Origin: Zetaproteobacteria bacterium CG_4_9_14_3_um_filter_49_83
GTDB lineage: Bacteria; Pseudomonadota; Zetaproteobacteria; Mariprofundales; Mariprofundaceae
Assembly: GCA_002791545.1 (NCBI GenBank)
Contig: PFXG01000057.1
Span: 1 to 55,512 of the forward strand
DNA length: 55,512 nucleotides
Reading direction: 5' to 3'
Under the pieces are notes generated by a model. It saw nothing but the letters and a program-made list of their open reading frames with translations, was not told where the DNA came from and did no database searches. Below, in pieces: positions 37,879 through 46,653 of this stretch; the stretch's first letter is position 1, and the number at the start of each line of letters is the position of its first letter. The position numbers and the translations under genes are program-made.

Positions 37879-39333
37879 CTAACGTACAAACAGCACGTAA
37901 GGTAATTGCACCTGCCGGCCTAAACCATCTGCCACCGACCAGCAAACATGCTCCTGCCTGCTCTCATCAATCACACATCGCGTTTGTTCACCCGCCAGTT
38001 GCAACCAGATAATCAGCTCTGCCAAACCATGTTGCAACGGTTCCTGACGCAACAATTCACCCAGCGAAATCTGCGACTGCTGTTGCAGGGCTTTGGCCAG
38101 CACCTGTTTCAAGCGCCCTTTATCCACGACGATCTGGGCAAACAGCAGTTCTGCATCTGCATCCTCTTCACCCATCTCCAGGCTGATCTCAGCAATGGCT
38201 GCTTGCAGCGGTGGCTGATACATAGGCCGCTCCATTGGCAACATCAGCGACAACGCTGTTTCATCCATCGTCATCAGATCACCTGGCGGCGGGTTATCCA
38301 TACATTGGCGGGCACGGGTCTTGATCTGATGCAGAATTTCCATGATCCGTCTGTTTTCCAGCCACGTTTTATCATCCATAAAACGGCGCAGCTGACTGGA
38401 AAGCTGGGCCACCGTGCGCTAGGTATGCTCACCGGCAGAGAGCCAGTCATAATGCACCCGCCGCAGTCGGCTATCCGGACGGGACTCGGCCACAGGCGGC
38501 AGACTCAACACTTTATCCAGCAATTCTGTGAGCTCTTCCTGACGCCTGCTCGACATCAGAAAATCCCAGAAAGCACGGAAGCTCTTACCCTGATCTGAAT
38601 CAGTAATATCATCACACTGACTTAAAATATCCTCAAGCAACTCGCCTTTATTGCCCTCCCAAAGGGCGATGCGTTCGCGCACCCGGCGGTCAAGCAGGCG
38701 AAAGTTCTGATCAACCTCGCGAAAATCACTCAACAGCTCTCCCGCCATCATGACAAACTGCTGGAAACGATCCTTCAGTGCAGTTTCATCCAGCAATGGA
38801 ATATCACCGTTCTGAATCTGTTTAATCTCAGCATCAATGTCGCGGCGTTTTTTACGCAGCTCAGCAATGCGCACTTTCGGATCTGTTTCACTGCCCTCGG
38901 CAATCTGATGCAGCAGATCAAACAGGGTTAGCAATCTGGATTCGGTGCCGATAAAACTGCGCTCAACCAAACTTGCAAGCCAGCGAATGCCTTTCTCCGT
39001 GGCTGGCATCAGATCGTAATGCGGTTCGTCGGAATCGCGCGGATAATATTTGCGTAACCAACCCTGTGTATTGTCAGCCCACTTATTCAGATACTCCTGA
39101 GCCGTTCCCGGATAACTGTCTTCACCCAGCCGCTCGCGCAGCACAAACAGTTCATCCTCTAAGGCTTCGGCCAGATCCGCCTGCGCCATTTCTCGCCGGT
39201 TAGAGACAATAAACACACGATGCAAAAAACTCACAACCAGCGGTGCAGAATCTGCCCGCAGCAATCGCCAGGCGGGGTGATTCTGGCGTAACGATTCAAG
39301 CGTCGTGTAATCAAGCCTGCCTGCTTCACTCAT
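37879..39333 (-). pseudogene. jetA: Wadjet kleisin subunit jetA (DUF3375) interrupted by an in-frame amber codon
   Basis: One continuous reading frame of 485 codons encodes a full-length JetA/MukF-like kleisin. It runs from the N-terminal LRQNHPAWRLLRADSAPLVV, via the coiled middle (RIAELRKKRRDIDAEIKQI), to the C-terminal LENRRIMEILHQIK and LPYVLF. Codon 305 is TAG (38419-38421), in HYDWLSAGEHT*RTVAQL, where the family has Gln; CAG to TAG is one base change. The two halves are 38419-39333 (304 codons) and 38412-37879 (possible GTG restart, 177 residues). The Wadjet complex then lacks intact JetA unless the stop is suppressed, the halves associate, or the base is an error. Start ATG 39333 is chosen by family length. 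Confidence 0.85.
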
Positions 39334-39417
39334 AGCTTCAATTTTCTGATCGCCATAAATATAACCCTGCGATGCAATCTGCATCGTCAACAATCTGCTT
39401 ACGGATGCTGAAACTTT

Positions 39418-39753
39418 TCATCCGCCTCTGGCAACCTGTTCCACACCATAAAAAGCATACTCGGCCACGGGCTTACCCTGTTTGAAATGCTCTTCGATAA
39501 TGCGTTCCAGCCCGGCTTCATCGAGGTTGCAGTACCAGACGCCTTCCGGGTACACGACCATAATCGGGCCCTGATCGCATACGCCCAGACAACCGGCGCG
39601 GTTGACACGCACCGCGTTTTCGCCCATATCCAGTCCGGCGGCAGCCACTTTGGCCTTCAGCCACTTGAGCAGTGGCATATTCTCGCCGCATGATTTTCCT
39701 GCGCACATGATGGCATGGCGCTTGTAAGGAGCTATCACTGGTTTATTCTTCAT
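39418..39753 (-). CDS. Thioredoxin-like [2Fe-2S] ferredoxin
   Basis: Small electron carrier of 111 residues. The four cluster ligands are in AIMCAGKSCGEN and RAGCLGVCDQGP, the spacing of thioredoxin-like 2Fe-2S ferredoxins. Also visible is the VYPEGVWY strand typical of the fold. AAGGA stands 4-5 nt before the ATG at 39753. It lies 13 nt after tonB, so it belongs to the riboswitch-controlled btuB-tonB operon. It may supply electrons for cobalamin or cobalt-corrinoid reduction; that is inferred from context. jetA starts 84 nt downstream with no clear terminator between. Confidence 0.85.
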   Translation of the reverse strand: MKNKPVIAPYKRHAIMCAGKSCGENMPLLKWLKAKVAAAGLDMGENAVRVNRAGCLGVCDQGPIMVVYPEGVWYCNLDEAGLERIIEEHFKQGKPVAEYAFYGVEQVARGG

Positions 39754-39766
39754 TCGTCCTTCCTCT

Positions 39767-40498
39767 TTATTGTAATCGGAACACAACAGGCAACCGATAC
39801 GCGCCATCACTCAGCGGTATATGGTCAAGCGATACAATGCCGCGTTGCGCCGCCCGATCAAGCAACGGGTAACCGCTGGAGATCAGCATGGTTAATTGCC
39901 CGATCGACTGGCGGCTGACATTGAAGCGGAATTCAGCCTGCCCTTGCCAGCCATGACGCCTTGCCTGCATCGGATAATCGACGCGAGCCAGAATCAGTTG
40001 CTGAATATCCGCCGGAATAAGCTGATCAACGACCGCATCGGAATCGGCAGCAGCTTCGGCTTCAGTATCTGAATCCACCTTCGTCTGTTTTGAAATATCG
40101 TGTTGCTCCGGCAACGCAACAAGTTCGTCTGAAGAGTCCGCCGCTGGCACTACGTCCGGCTTTGTCACTTCTTTGAATTCCGGCACAGCCAGCGATTTAA
40201 CTACGGCAATGTCTTGCTGCCGGATCACTGGTCTGCGCGATTGAGAAAGCTCCTTATCGGATTTGATTTGATTCGAAACAGGCCGTTGCTTTTGTTCTGA
40301 CCGGGGCTGCGTTTTGACAACAGCAGACTCATCGCTCTGGCGCAGCGGCTGCACCTCAGGCAACAGATCAACCTGCATGGCCGGTTCAAGCACCGCCATC
40401 ACAGGCTTTGCGGCTTGAAGCGAAAACAGTATCAGGCCGTGCAAAGCCGTGGCAGCGACCAGCGCAACCAGCAACCTTACACGGCCCGACTTCAACAT
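39767..40498 (-). CDS. tonB: TonB-family energy-transducing protein
   Basis: Periplasm-spanning protein of 243 residues. The N-terminal anchor helix (LLVALVAATALHGLILFSL, about residues 8-27) is followed by a long Pro/Lys/Glu/Asp-rich stretch. The C-terminal TonB domain has YPMQARRHGWQGQAEFRF and SGYPLLDRAAQ. It would energise the BtuB receptor encoded just upstream. The start overlaps the btuB stop (TGATG), so production of the two is coupled. No exbB/exbD is visible, so it must share those. Confidence 0.88.
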   Translation of the reverse strand: MLKSGRVRLLVALVAATALHGLILFSLQAAKPVMAVLEPAMQVDLLPEVQPLRQSDESAVVKTQPRSEQKQRPVSNQIKSDKELSQSRRPVIRQQDIAVVKSLAVPEFKEVTKPDVVPAADSSDELVALPEQHDISKQTKVDSDTEAEAAADSDAVVDQLIPADIQQLILARVDYPMQARRHGWQGQAEFRFNVSRQSIGQLTMLISSGYPLLDRAAQRGIVSLDHIPLSDGAYRLPVVFRLQ

Positions 40499-42351
40499 CA
40501 GAATACAGCGCTCACACTGGCATACCACGACCGGCCCGGCACCGAATAACCGGAAACTTCTTCATAGGTTTTATTTCCCGCATTTTCGACGCGCCCGCTC
40601 AATTTCCACTGCGGGTTGATCGCATAACTCAAACGCACATCTGTTTTTTGATAACCTTTCATGGGCTTTACATTTCCTGCCTCTGAAAATCGTGGCCCTA
40701 CCACATGCCAGTCCACCATTGCATCCAGGCCTTCCCACATGGCACCCAGGGCCACATGTCCGGAATCTTTAGCACGTCGGGCCAGCATGTTGCCGGTGAC
40801 TGAATCTTTCGCCTTCAGGGCCGTCCAGCCAGCATGCAGATACGCCGGTGCATAGGCAAGATCGGCGTTGATTTCCATGCCTTTACTGCGCGCCGAACCG
40901 ACATTCGCCGGTGCAAAGAAAAATGTTGGTGGTGGTCCCTGCCAGGCAATCAGGTCTTTATATTTCTGGTCGAACCAGGTCACCGAAAACGCCGCCGTCA
41001 AATTGTCATCACTCGTTTGCCAGGCTATGCCTGCATCCCAGCCTTTGCTTGATTCAGGCTTCAGGTTCGGGTTGCCCGATGAAAATGCTGATGCCGGAAA
41101 ATACAGATCGTTCAGCGACGGTGCCTTGAAGCCTGTACCGTAATTGGCCGTCAATTTCAGCCCATCCAGCGGATGCAACGCCGCACCCAGTTTGTAAGTG
41201 GTTTTATTGGCTACGGCCGAATTGCGATCATGACGCAGTGAAGCGTTCACATCCACTAAGCCGGCATGCCAGGCCAGCGAAGCAAAACCGGCACTCTGTT
41301 GCAGCGAGCGATTCAGCCCTGCACTGCCGCTATTGCCCTTGCTGCGATAGATATCCAGCCCGGCCAATACAGAGAAAGCCTGCATATCGAACTGGTTTTG
41401 CCATGTCAGCTGATCGATGCGTGTATGGAAATCCGAATTATTAAATCCACCTGCCGGATCGCGACCAATCACTTCATCTGTCGAGCGTGACAGTTGCAGT
41501 TTGCTTTCAAGCCAGTCGGTCAGCGGATAGCTCAGCTTTACACTGGTGACGGTCTGTTTGGTCTGACTGGTTAAATTCAGCGTATCCACCGGACCGAAAC
41601 CATCCAGCCCTGTCGTGCCATCGACATTGCGTCCGATCAATTCCAGTTCGCCTTCGCCCACCGGCAGCCCCAGACGCCCGGAAAATGTCGCCTGCCGATA
41701 AGAGTCCGGCTCCGTACCTTTGGCAGCAGCAGAAATACCGCGCGTGCGCAAACCATCGGCCGTCAGCGCATAACTGACACCCGCCTCATTCATACCGGTG
41801 ACACTCATCTTTTCCGATGTTGTAGCATAAGAACCGGCTTCACCCTGCACATGAACCTGCGTGCCTGATGTGCCTTTGCGGGTGAAAATCTGAATCACAC
41901 CCCCCATCGCATCCGCACCATACAGCGAGGACTGTGCACCACGCACAATTTCTATGCGTTCCACATCGGCTGTCGACATATTACCCCAGTCAAAACTACC
42001 CACCGTAGCCGAGCCCACACGCACACCATCAATCAACACAAGGGTATGCCGACTTTCAGCACCACGCATAAATACAGAGGTAACCTTGCCGGGCCCACCC
42101 GCTGCCGCCACGTCGATGCCTGTTTGCGTACGCAGTACATCAGCAACGGAAGTAGCCTGCGACTGGACAATCTGCGTCCGGTCGATCACCGAGGTTTGAG
42201 CACTGATTTGCGCCGGATCTTCAGCCACCCGTCCGGCTGTCACCACCAGTGGCGACAATGTTGCCGTTGCTGCATCGGCTATGCCTGCCGCAAACAGCGT
42301 CGGCGATAATGCCATCAGCCATGCAATATAGTTTTTGTTGTTTGTTTTCAC
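40498..42351 (-). CDS. btuB: TonB-dependent vitamin B12 receptor BtuB
   Basis: Outer-membrane corrinoid transporter of 617 residues. A signal peptide ends at about residue 24 (AAGIADAATA). A TonB-box-like LSPLVVTAGR follows, then the plug domain (VADVLRTQTGIDVA, VFMRGAESRHTLVLIDGVRV, RIEIVRGAQSSLYGADAMGGVI). A 22-strand-type barrel follows, ending in aromatic Phe. I chose GTG at 42351 because AAGGAG lies 6 nt upstream and the signal peptide follows. The upstream cobalamin riboswitch supports the B12 assignment. Confidence 0.92.
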   Translation of the reverse strand: MKTNNKNYIAWLMALSPTLFAAGIADAATATLSPLVVTAGRVAEDPAQISAQTSVIDRTQIVQSQATSVADVLRTQTGIDVAAAGGPGKVTSVFMRGAESRHTLVLIDGVRVGSATVGSFDWGNMSTADVERIEIVRGAQSSLYGADAMGGVIQIFTRKGTSGTQVHVQGEAGSYATTSEKMSVTGMNEAGVSYALTADGLRTRGISAAAKGTEPDSYRQATFSGRLGLPVGEGELELIGRNVDGTTGLDGFGPVDTLNLTSQTKQTVTSVKLSYPLTDWLESKLQLSRSTDEVIGRDPAGGFNNSDFHTRIDQLTWQNQFDMQAFSVLAGLDIYRSKGNSGSAGLNRSLQQSAGFASLAWHAGLVDVNASLRHDRNSAVANKTTYKLGAALHPLDGLKLTANYGTGFKAPSLNDLYFPASAFSSGNPNLKPESSKGWDAGIAWQTSDDNLTAAFSVTWFDQKYKDLIAWQGPPPTFFFAPANVGSARSKGMEINADLAYAPAYLHAGWTALKAKDSVTGNMLARRAKDSGHVALGAMWEGLDAMVDWHVVGPRFSEAGNVKPMKGYQKTDVRLSYAINPQWKLSGRVENAGNKTYEEVSGYSVPGRSWYASVSAVF

Positions 42352-42512
42352 GTTTTCTCCTTGCGCCCGCCGCGCATACCATTGATGCGGACTGATCACA
42401 GGGGAATTCTGAACATGAGATAAGCGGCTACTGAGTCTTTCAGGCAAACGCCATGCCCACGATCCGCCTCCCACCGAGACTCAATCCGGTTTGGAACCCG
42501 TAGGCTCCGCGC

Positions 42513-42693
42513 ATTGGGCCGGTCTCCTGGCTCACCTTCAATCGCCTCTGCTCGGCCTTCCCGGATATGCTCCAGTGGCGGATGAACAGAATTGTCAGGT
42601 TTACAGTAGCGGGGGCTGCGTCGGAATTGGCCATAAGCCGCACCGAACTTCCCGTTTCACTTGGTGGTAAGAGCTACCACCGAAGCACCCAAT
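42513..42693 (-). promoter_or_regulatory. Cobalamin riboswitch controlling btuB-tonB-ferredoxin
   Basis: Read on the minus strand, the leader has the class I cobalamin features in order. Closing stem P1 is ATTGGG (42693-42688) with CCCAAT (42518-42513). The arm GGTGGT/ACCACC comes next, then CGGGAAgttCGGTGCGG, the core GCAGCCCCCGCTACTGTAA and the B12 box GAGCCAGGAGACCGGCC. A 160-nt expression platform (42352-42512) leads to btuB. It holds no T-run, so control is probably at translation. No gene lies in 42694-42961. Confidence 0.93.
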
Positions 42694-42961
42694 ACGGGGC
42701 GAACGATACGAAGGAATTGGAAAAAGTCCATGCAGGGTTGTTCAGATGTGATCATTCAGCTCTGCTGGACGCAATAACTGAAACGCCTTGCGCCGGACAA
42801 ACCAATATCGATGGTGCGGCACACGTGTTTGTGAAAATGAGATTCAAGGTCTGAAAAAGAAGCATCCGGCTTTAGCAAAAAGTTTATCGGCAGGCTTAAG
42901 CAGTACCCATAGCCCATTAAATCCGCGAAACAAGACGCGACCCCTTTTCACCCATTTAAAC

Positions 42962-43315
42962 TTAAATCCTCAGCAGTTTTCTTACTGTTACATCAACTTG
43001 CTGACTATCATTTTCAGATAATGCCCCTACTTTTCTTAAAATTAATTGATGATCTAAAGTGAATAATTTCATTCGAACGACAGAAGATGATGTTAAGCCT
43101 GCGGCATCCAAATCGCTAATTTCAACATCAAGAGGCCAGGAAGAGTTTGCAGCACTGGTAATCATAGCTAATACAGAGTGCCCTACCTGCGCATTAAAAT
43201 TATTGGCATCCGAAAGGACCAATGCAGGACGTCTCTTTGAGCTTTCTCTATCAGTAAAAGGAAAAGGCACGACTACAATATCATGGGATTTATAGGTCAC
43301 GGTATGCCTCTTCAT
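42962..43315 (-). CDS. mazF: MazF/PemK-type mRNA interferase toxin
   Basis: Type II toxin of 117 residues that would cut mRNA. The PemK/MazF fold is shown by HDIVVVPFPFTDRESSKRRPALVLS, where Arg and the following Pro-Ala-Leu strand are typical, and by SVVRMKLFTLDHQLI with the Ser/Thr-Arg of the active site. It overlaps the antitoxin gene by 26 nt (ATG at 43315), ensuring coupled synthesis. The stop at 42962 lies in an otherwise gene-free stretch upstream of the B12 riboswitch. Confidence 0.88.
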   Translation of the reverse strand: MKRHTVTYKSHDIVVVPFPFTDRESSKRRPALVLSDANNFNAQVGHSVLAMITSAANSSWPLDVEISDLDAAGLTSSSVVRMKLFTLDHQLILRKVGALSENDSQQVDVTVRKLLRI

Positions 43316-43520
43316 CAGCATGGGAATTCCATTCATTTAAAGTCCCCTCAAGACTTTGAGAAAAAACTAAATCAACTGACCTGGCTTTGCGAAGGCACAC
43401 AACATTATCTTCAATATCAAAAGCAACAGCATCTCCAGCTTGCAAGTGTAATAGTTTCCGCACAGGTGAAGGGATTGTGGCTTGATACTTTTGAGTTAAT
43501 TTACTTGTTGAAGTTTGCAT
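43290..43520 (-). CDS. mazE: AbrB/MazE-type antitoxin
   Basis: Swapped-hairpin AbrB-type antitoxin of 76 residues. The DNA-binding segment SKLTQKYQATIPSPVRKLLHLQAGD is typical, and the C-terminal acidic tail (LEGTLNEWNSHADEEAY) should bind the toxin. GGAGG lies 5 nt before the ATG at 43520. Promoter and palindrome lie directly upstream, so self-regulation is likely. The toxin start lies inside its last codons. Confidence 0.87.
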   Translation of the reverse strand: MQTSTSKLTQKYQATIPSPVRKLLHLQAGDAVAFDIEDNVVCLRKARSVDLVFSQSLEGTLNEWNSHADEEAYRDL

Positions 43521-43555
43521 AGAGTCCTCCTTCGTTGGGCTAGTCACGCCATATG

Positions 43556-43586
43556 TAATGGTAGTATTACCCATTACCCATGTCAA
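43556..43586 (-). promoter_or_regulatory. Promoter and probable operator of the mazEF-like pair
   Basis: On the minus strand TTGACA (43586-43581), a 17-nt spacer and TACCAT (43563-43558) form a sigma-70-like promoter. The spacer contains a repeated GGTAAT. The palindrome TAATGG-N9-CCATTA (43556-43576) overlaps the -10 box, a good site for an AbrB-type repressor. Confidence 0.6.
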
Positions 43587-43621
43587 ACAGGTGAACTGTT
43601 TCTGTAGTTTACTCCAAAGAA

Positions 43622-43861
43622 TTTTCTTCTTACTGGATTGGTTATAATAAAGCAGGACTCCGAATCAAGCAGAGTGGATTTGCAGCGGCCTTCCCACAAT
43701 GTGCCGATGCGTTTGTAGTGGTAGTTGAAATACTGCATACACATAGCAGCGTTCCAGTGACTACATCACCTTGCCAATACCATCGCCCGATTGCGGCGTC
43801 ATCAGCAGATGGACATGGTTGGTCATCAACACATAGGCATGAAGATCGAAGTCGAACCACT
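43622..43861 (-). pseudogene. Remnant of a REP-associated Y1 (IS200-like) transposase
   Basis: On the minus strand one frame reads FDLHAYVLMTNHVHLLMTPQSGDGIGKVM and stops at TAG. It contains the HUH-type NHVHLL motif. A second frame then gives QYFNYHYKRIGTLWEGRCKS and SESCFIIT, the catalytic tyrosine region of TnpA-REP proteins. A nonsense codon and a frameshift, plus missing ends, make it dead. Just to the right, 43890-43909 carries a 20-bp motif that recurs at 51398 (see findings). Confidence 0.85.
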
Positions 43862-44022
43862 AACAGGCAGTGGCGAACATCTTGCTTAGGAATTAAGTAT
43901 TATGTCCCCTGAATTTCGGAATTCTGTTAATACTAGACTTTAGTGTTTAAAGCAGTAATGATTCGATTCTAATAATTAATTTCGATGGTTTATTGTCGAA
44001 ATGTAAATTTACGAGAGATGCA

Positions 44023-45288
44023 ATGATAATCGACTTTACAGTATCCAACTTTCGCTCAATAAAAAATGAACAAACATTTAGCATGTATTCAGAAAATAAA
44101 ACTGAGCATCTAGCTGACAACATTGTTTTTCCAAGCGGTGAAAAAATTGGCGTGTTAAAGACGGCTGGGATATATGGTGCCAATGCATCCGGGAAATCAA
44201 ATCTACTACTTGCTTTTCATGCGCTATCATATTTGACATTTGGATCAGGAGACTTAAAGGAAGGAGATCCAATCCCTTCTTATGAGCCATACCTGCTCTC
44301 TTCTGAAACCAAGTCAGCAGCAATCAACTTCGAAGTTGAATTTGCATTACAAGGCAACAGATACATATATAAGGTAAGCTACAACAAAGAAAAGGTTATT
44401 TCTGAATCGCTTGATTATTATCCGGGAACACAACCTGCGAACATATTTAACCGCGCACCTGGACAATCATGGAAGGAAATTACCTTTGGCACCCATTACA
44501 AAGGAGGAAAAAAGCGAATCGCCTTCTTTGAGAACAACACATACCTTTCAAAAGCAGGTAACTCAGCTGATGCTCCAGTCATCATTCGCGATATCTACAG
44601 ATATTTTAGGACAGGTATAATCCATATTGGAGTTGAGGATGAAGTTAAGTCCCATGACTGGAAAAAAGACGAGAGACTCGTAAATGCTGTTTCTCTAGCA
44701 GTCCAAAATATTGACTTGGGCATTCAAGGTTTTGAATTCAGGGAAAAAGATATGTCCGAATTTAAATTCCCATCCAACATGCCAGAAAAGATCAAGCAGA
44801 GGTTCATTGATGACTTTGGTCAAGAGACCCTATTCCATCATTATTCTGAAGATGGGGAGTTTGCATTAATTTCTGAAAATAGTGAATCGGCGGGAACCAT
44901 GAGGTTTTTCCATTTAATGCCATTGGCTCTTACAGCAATTAAAACTGGAGCAACCTTGATTTTTGATGAGTTAGAAAAGCATCTTCATCCGCATATTGCT
45001 GAAATTATTATCAGGCTATTTCAAGACCCGACTGTTAACACGAAAATGGCTCAGTTAATTTTTTCGACTCACAACGTAAGTCTTATGTCTCCAGAGCTTC
45101 TTAGAAGGGATCAGATATGGTTTGCTCAAAAGGATAATGGCGCTACATCAGTTTATTCATTGGACGAATATGATAGGAGCACCGTCAAAAACACTAGTCC
45201 ATTTGGCAAGTGGTATGATGAAGGTCGTTTTGAAGCTATTCCCAGACTTAACTACGCAGCTATAGCTTCAGCACTAAAGGACGAATAA
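44023..45288 (+). CDS. AAA-family ATPase, RloA/AbiLi-like defence protein
   Basis: Cytoplasmic ATPase of 421 residues of the AAA_15/AAA_21 (ABC/SMC-head-like) group. Starts MIIDFTVSNFRSIKNEQTFSM; Walker A is GIYGANASGKSN, Walker B LIFDELEKHLHPH, and the switch His is in FSTHNVSLMSP. It pairs with the RloB-like gene 5 nt downstream. Such pairs are the AbiL-type abortive infection or RloAB systems. AT-rich with many AAA/ATT codons, in contrast to the cob/btu genes on either side, which points to transfer. ATG at 44023 begins with the family start; the frame open further upstream is not needed. Confidence 0.83.
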   Translation: MIIDFTVSNFRSIKNEQTFSMYSENKTEHLADNIVFPSGEKIGVLKTAGIYGANASGKSNLLLAFHALSYLTFGSGDLKEGDPIPSYEPYLLSSETKSAAINFEVEFALQGNRYIYKVSYNKEKVISESLDYYPGTQPANIFNRAPGQSWKEITFGTHYKGGKKRIAFFENNTYLSKAGNSADAPVIIRDIYRYFRTGIIHIGVEDEVKSHDWKKDERLVNAVSLAVQNIDLGIQGFEFREKDMSEFKFPSNMPEKIKQRFIDDFGQETLFHHYSEDGEFALISENSESAGTMRFFHLMPLALTAIKTGATLIFDELEKHLHPHIAEIIIRLFQDPTVNTKMAQLIFSTHNVSLMSPELLRRDQIWFAQKDNGATSVYSLDEYDRSTVKNTSPFGKWYDEGRFEAIPRLNYAAIASALKDE

Positions 45289-45293
45289 TCCAA

Positions 45294-45962
45294 ATGCCTA
45301 GATCAAGAGGAAAGCCATTAAGACCATTACCACCAGTACTACACATTTACTGTGAGGGAGAAAAAACTGAACCAAACTATTTGAACAGCTACCTAGACAA
45401 GTACCATCCGACGAATAAGCGGCTTAGAGTTATTAAAATCGAAAAGACTAGAAAAAACACTCCCTGCCAACTAGTTGATGAAGCAGTCAATAAGAAAAAG
45501 TCTAAAGAGACACCCGCAATTGATCTGTTTTGGGTTGTATATGACAGAGAAGGAGAAAATTATTCAGACGGCCAATTGCACGCCAAAGCATTTCATAAAG
45601 CTAAAGCAAACAATGTTAAGGTCGCTTTATCAAACGTATGTTTTGAAGTGTGGTTGCTTTGTCACTTGGAGTATTCGACAGCCCAGTACAGTTGTTATGA
45701 TGACTTAAAGCACAATAGCAATTTAGACAATAAAATTAAGGAATTAGGATTCCCAAGTGGATATACAAAGTTTGATAAAGACCTTTGCAAAGCATTGGTA
45801 GAAAAAGTCACCACCGCCAAACAGAATGCAATTCAAATGAATCAAGCTGTTATAGCAGGGAGCTCGCCTTCAAGGAGAGATCCTTATCAACTTTCACCGT
45901 TCACGAATGTACCTGACTTGCTTGATGCAATAGATGCAGCTGCAAATACAAAGAAATCCTAA
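45294..45962 (+). CDS. rloB: RloB/AbiLii-family Toprim-like effector
   Basis: Protein of 222 residues with an RloB domain, distantly like OLD/Toprim nucleases. The recognisable motifs are IYCEGEKTEPNYL near residue 18 (acidic Glu), LFWVVYDREGENYSD near 78 (acidic pair) and LSNVCFEVWLLCHLE near 112. Serves as the presumed nuclease effector, triggered by the upstream ATPase. The gap of 5 nt and shared low GC indicate one operon. No promoter or terminator is obvious downstream. Confidence 0.85.
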   Translation: MPRSRGKPLRPLPPVLHIYCEGEKTEPNYLNSYLDKYHPTNKRLRVIKIEKTRKNTPCQLVDEAVNKKKSKETPAIDLFWVVYDREGENYSDGQLHAKAFHKAKANNVKVALSNVCFEVWLLCHLEYSTAQYSCYDDLKHNSNLDNKIKELGFPSGYTKFDKDLCKALVEKVTTAKQNAIQMNQAVIAGSSPSRRDPYQLSPFTNVPDLLDAIDAAANTKKS

Positions 45963-46220
45963 AACAATTATAATAGCCTAAAAAGGACGCTTCCCTTTAA
46001 CGCATAAGAGCATCTTTATCACCGCAAATCTTCCTCATTGGCCAGGAAGTTGGCACAGCGGATCATATCCTCAACAAGCTCATATTCAGGCAAGCCAATC
46101 CGCCGCCAGTTACTTACGTCAATCCGATCCACACTTCAGAATGCTCGCCCGTGGACCCACGCGCCTGACAGTGGCGTTCGCGGCATAACCTGTCGATCTC
46201 CTCGAATCCGATCGCTTCGA
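45963..46220. other. Gene-free interval with possible debris
   Basis: No intact gene. On the minus strand short open pieces (for example IEAIGFEEIDRLCRERHC, 46250 to about 46170) vaguely resemble the start of minimal nucleotidyltransferases, but no catalytic motif follows. I treat it as debris of earlier insertions next to cobA. Confidence 0.4.
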
Positions 46221-46595
46221 TCAGCTTCGGCACCTTGATATGGACACTGCCGCGCATCCCCATTGATTCCGCTTGATGGATGCGTCAGGTTGACTTTGCC
46301 AAGCAGAGCAGGGAGGGACAGAGAAATTCCAATAAATAAGCTCAAGTTTGGCCGCTGGCCATAGTGCAAAAGCAGACATGGACTGCAAGGTGGACCAGAC
46401 GGGCGAAAGCATAGGTGAGCCGAAGTTGCCTTGAGAAATGTAATGCCCATCAAGTTTTTGACCTTGTCCCGCAACAGAATAGTAGCCAGTACGATGGACG
46501 AGCCAATGATTACAACGAGCTCCCCAATATGCCGAGGAATAAAGAACCCCGAAGACTATAAGAACAACCAGTTTGTGATTGGAAACCAACTTCAT
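46221..46595 (-). CDS. Possible small membrane protein, unknown
   Basis: A possible 124-residue product starting MKLVSNHKLVVLIVFGVLYSSAYWG, with one N-terminal hydrophobic helix at about residues 8-24. The middle is aromatic (GYYSVAGQGQKLDGHY, NFGSPMLSPVW) and resembles small orphan proteins of integron or island cassettes. The C-terminus turns Cys/Ser-rich and may be out of frame. No good ribosome-binding site. It is tentative. Confidence 0.35.
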   Translation of the reverse strand: MKLVSNHKLVVLIVFGVLYSSAYWGARCNHWLVHRTGYYSVAGQGQKLDGHYISQGNFGSPMLSPVWSTLQSMSAFALWPAAKLELIYWNFSVPPCSAWQSQPDASIKRNQWGCAAVSISRCRS

Positions 46596-46653
46596 TGGAT
46601 GTGCTGAAACCTGACGTTCAAAGTCGCAACCAGCCAATGCGCATTTAAAGCAT

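Noticed and set aside
38419-38421. TAG in jetA as pyrrolysine or general stop recoding
   Set aside because: All other genes use TAG normally (for example bcp and cbiX stop at TAG), so genome-wide recoding is excluded. Gln to TAG by mutation is simpler.
46136-46474. 112-codon minus-strand frame
   Set aside because: Overlaps another possible frame, and has no ribosome-binding site or domain; the interval looks like debris.
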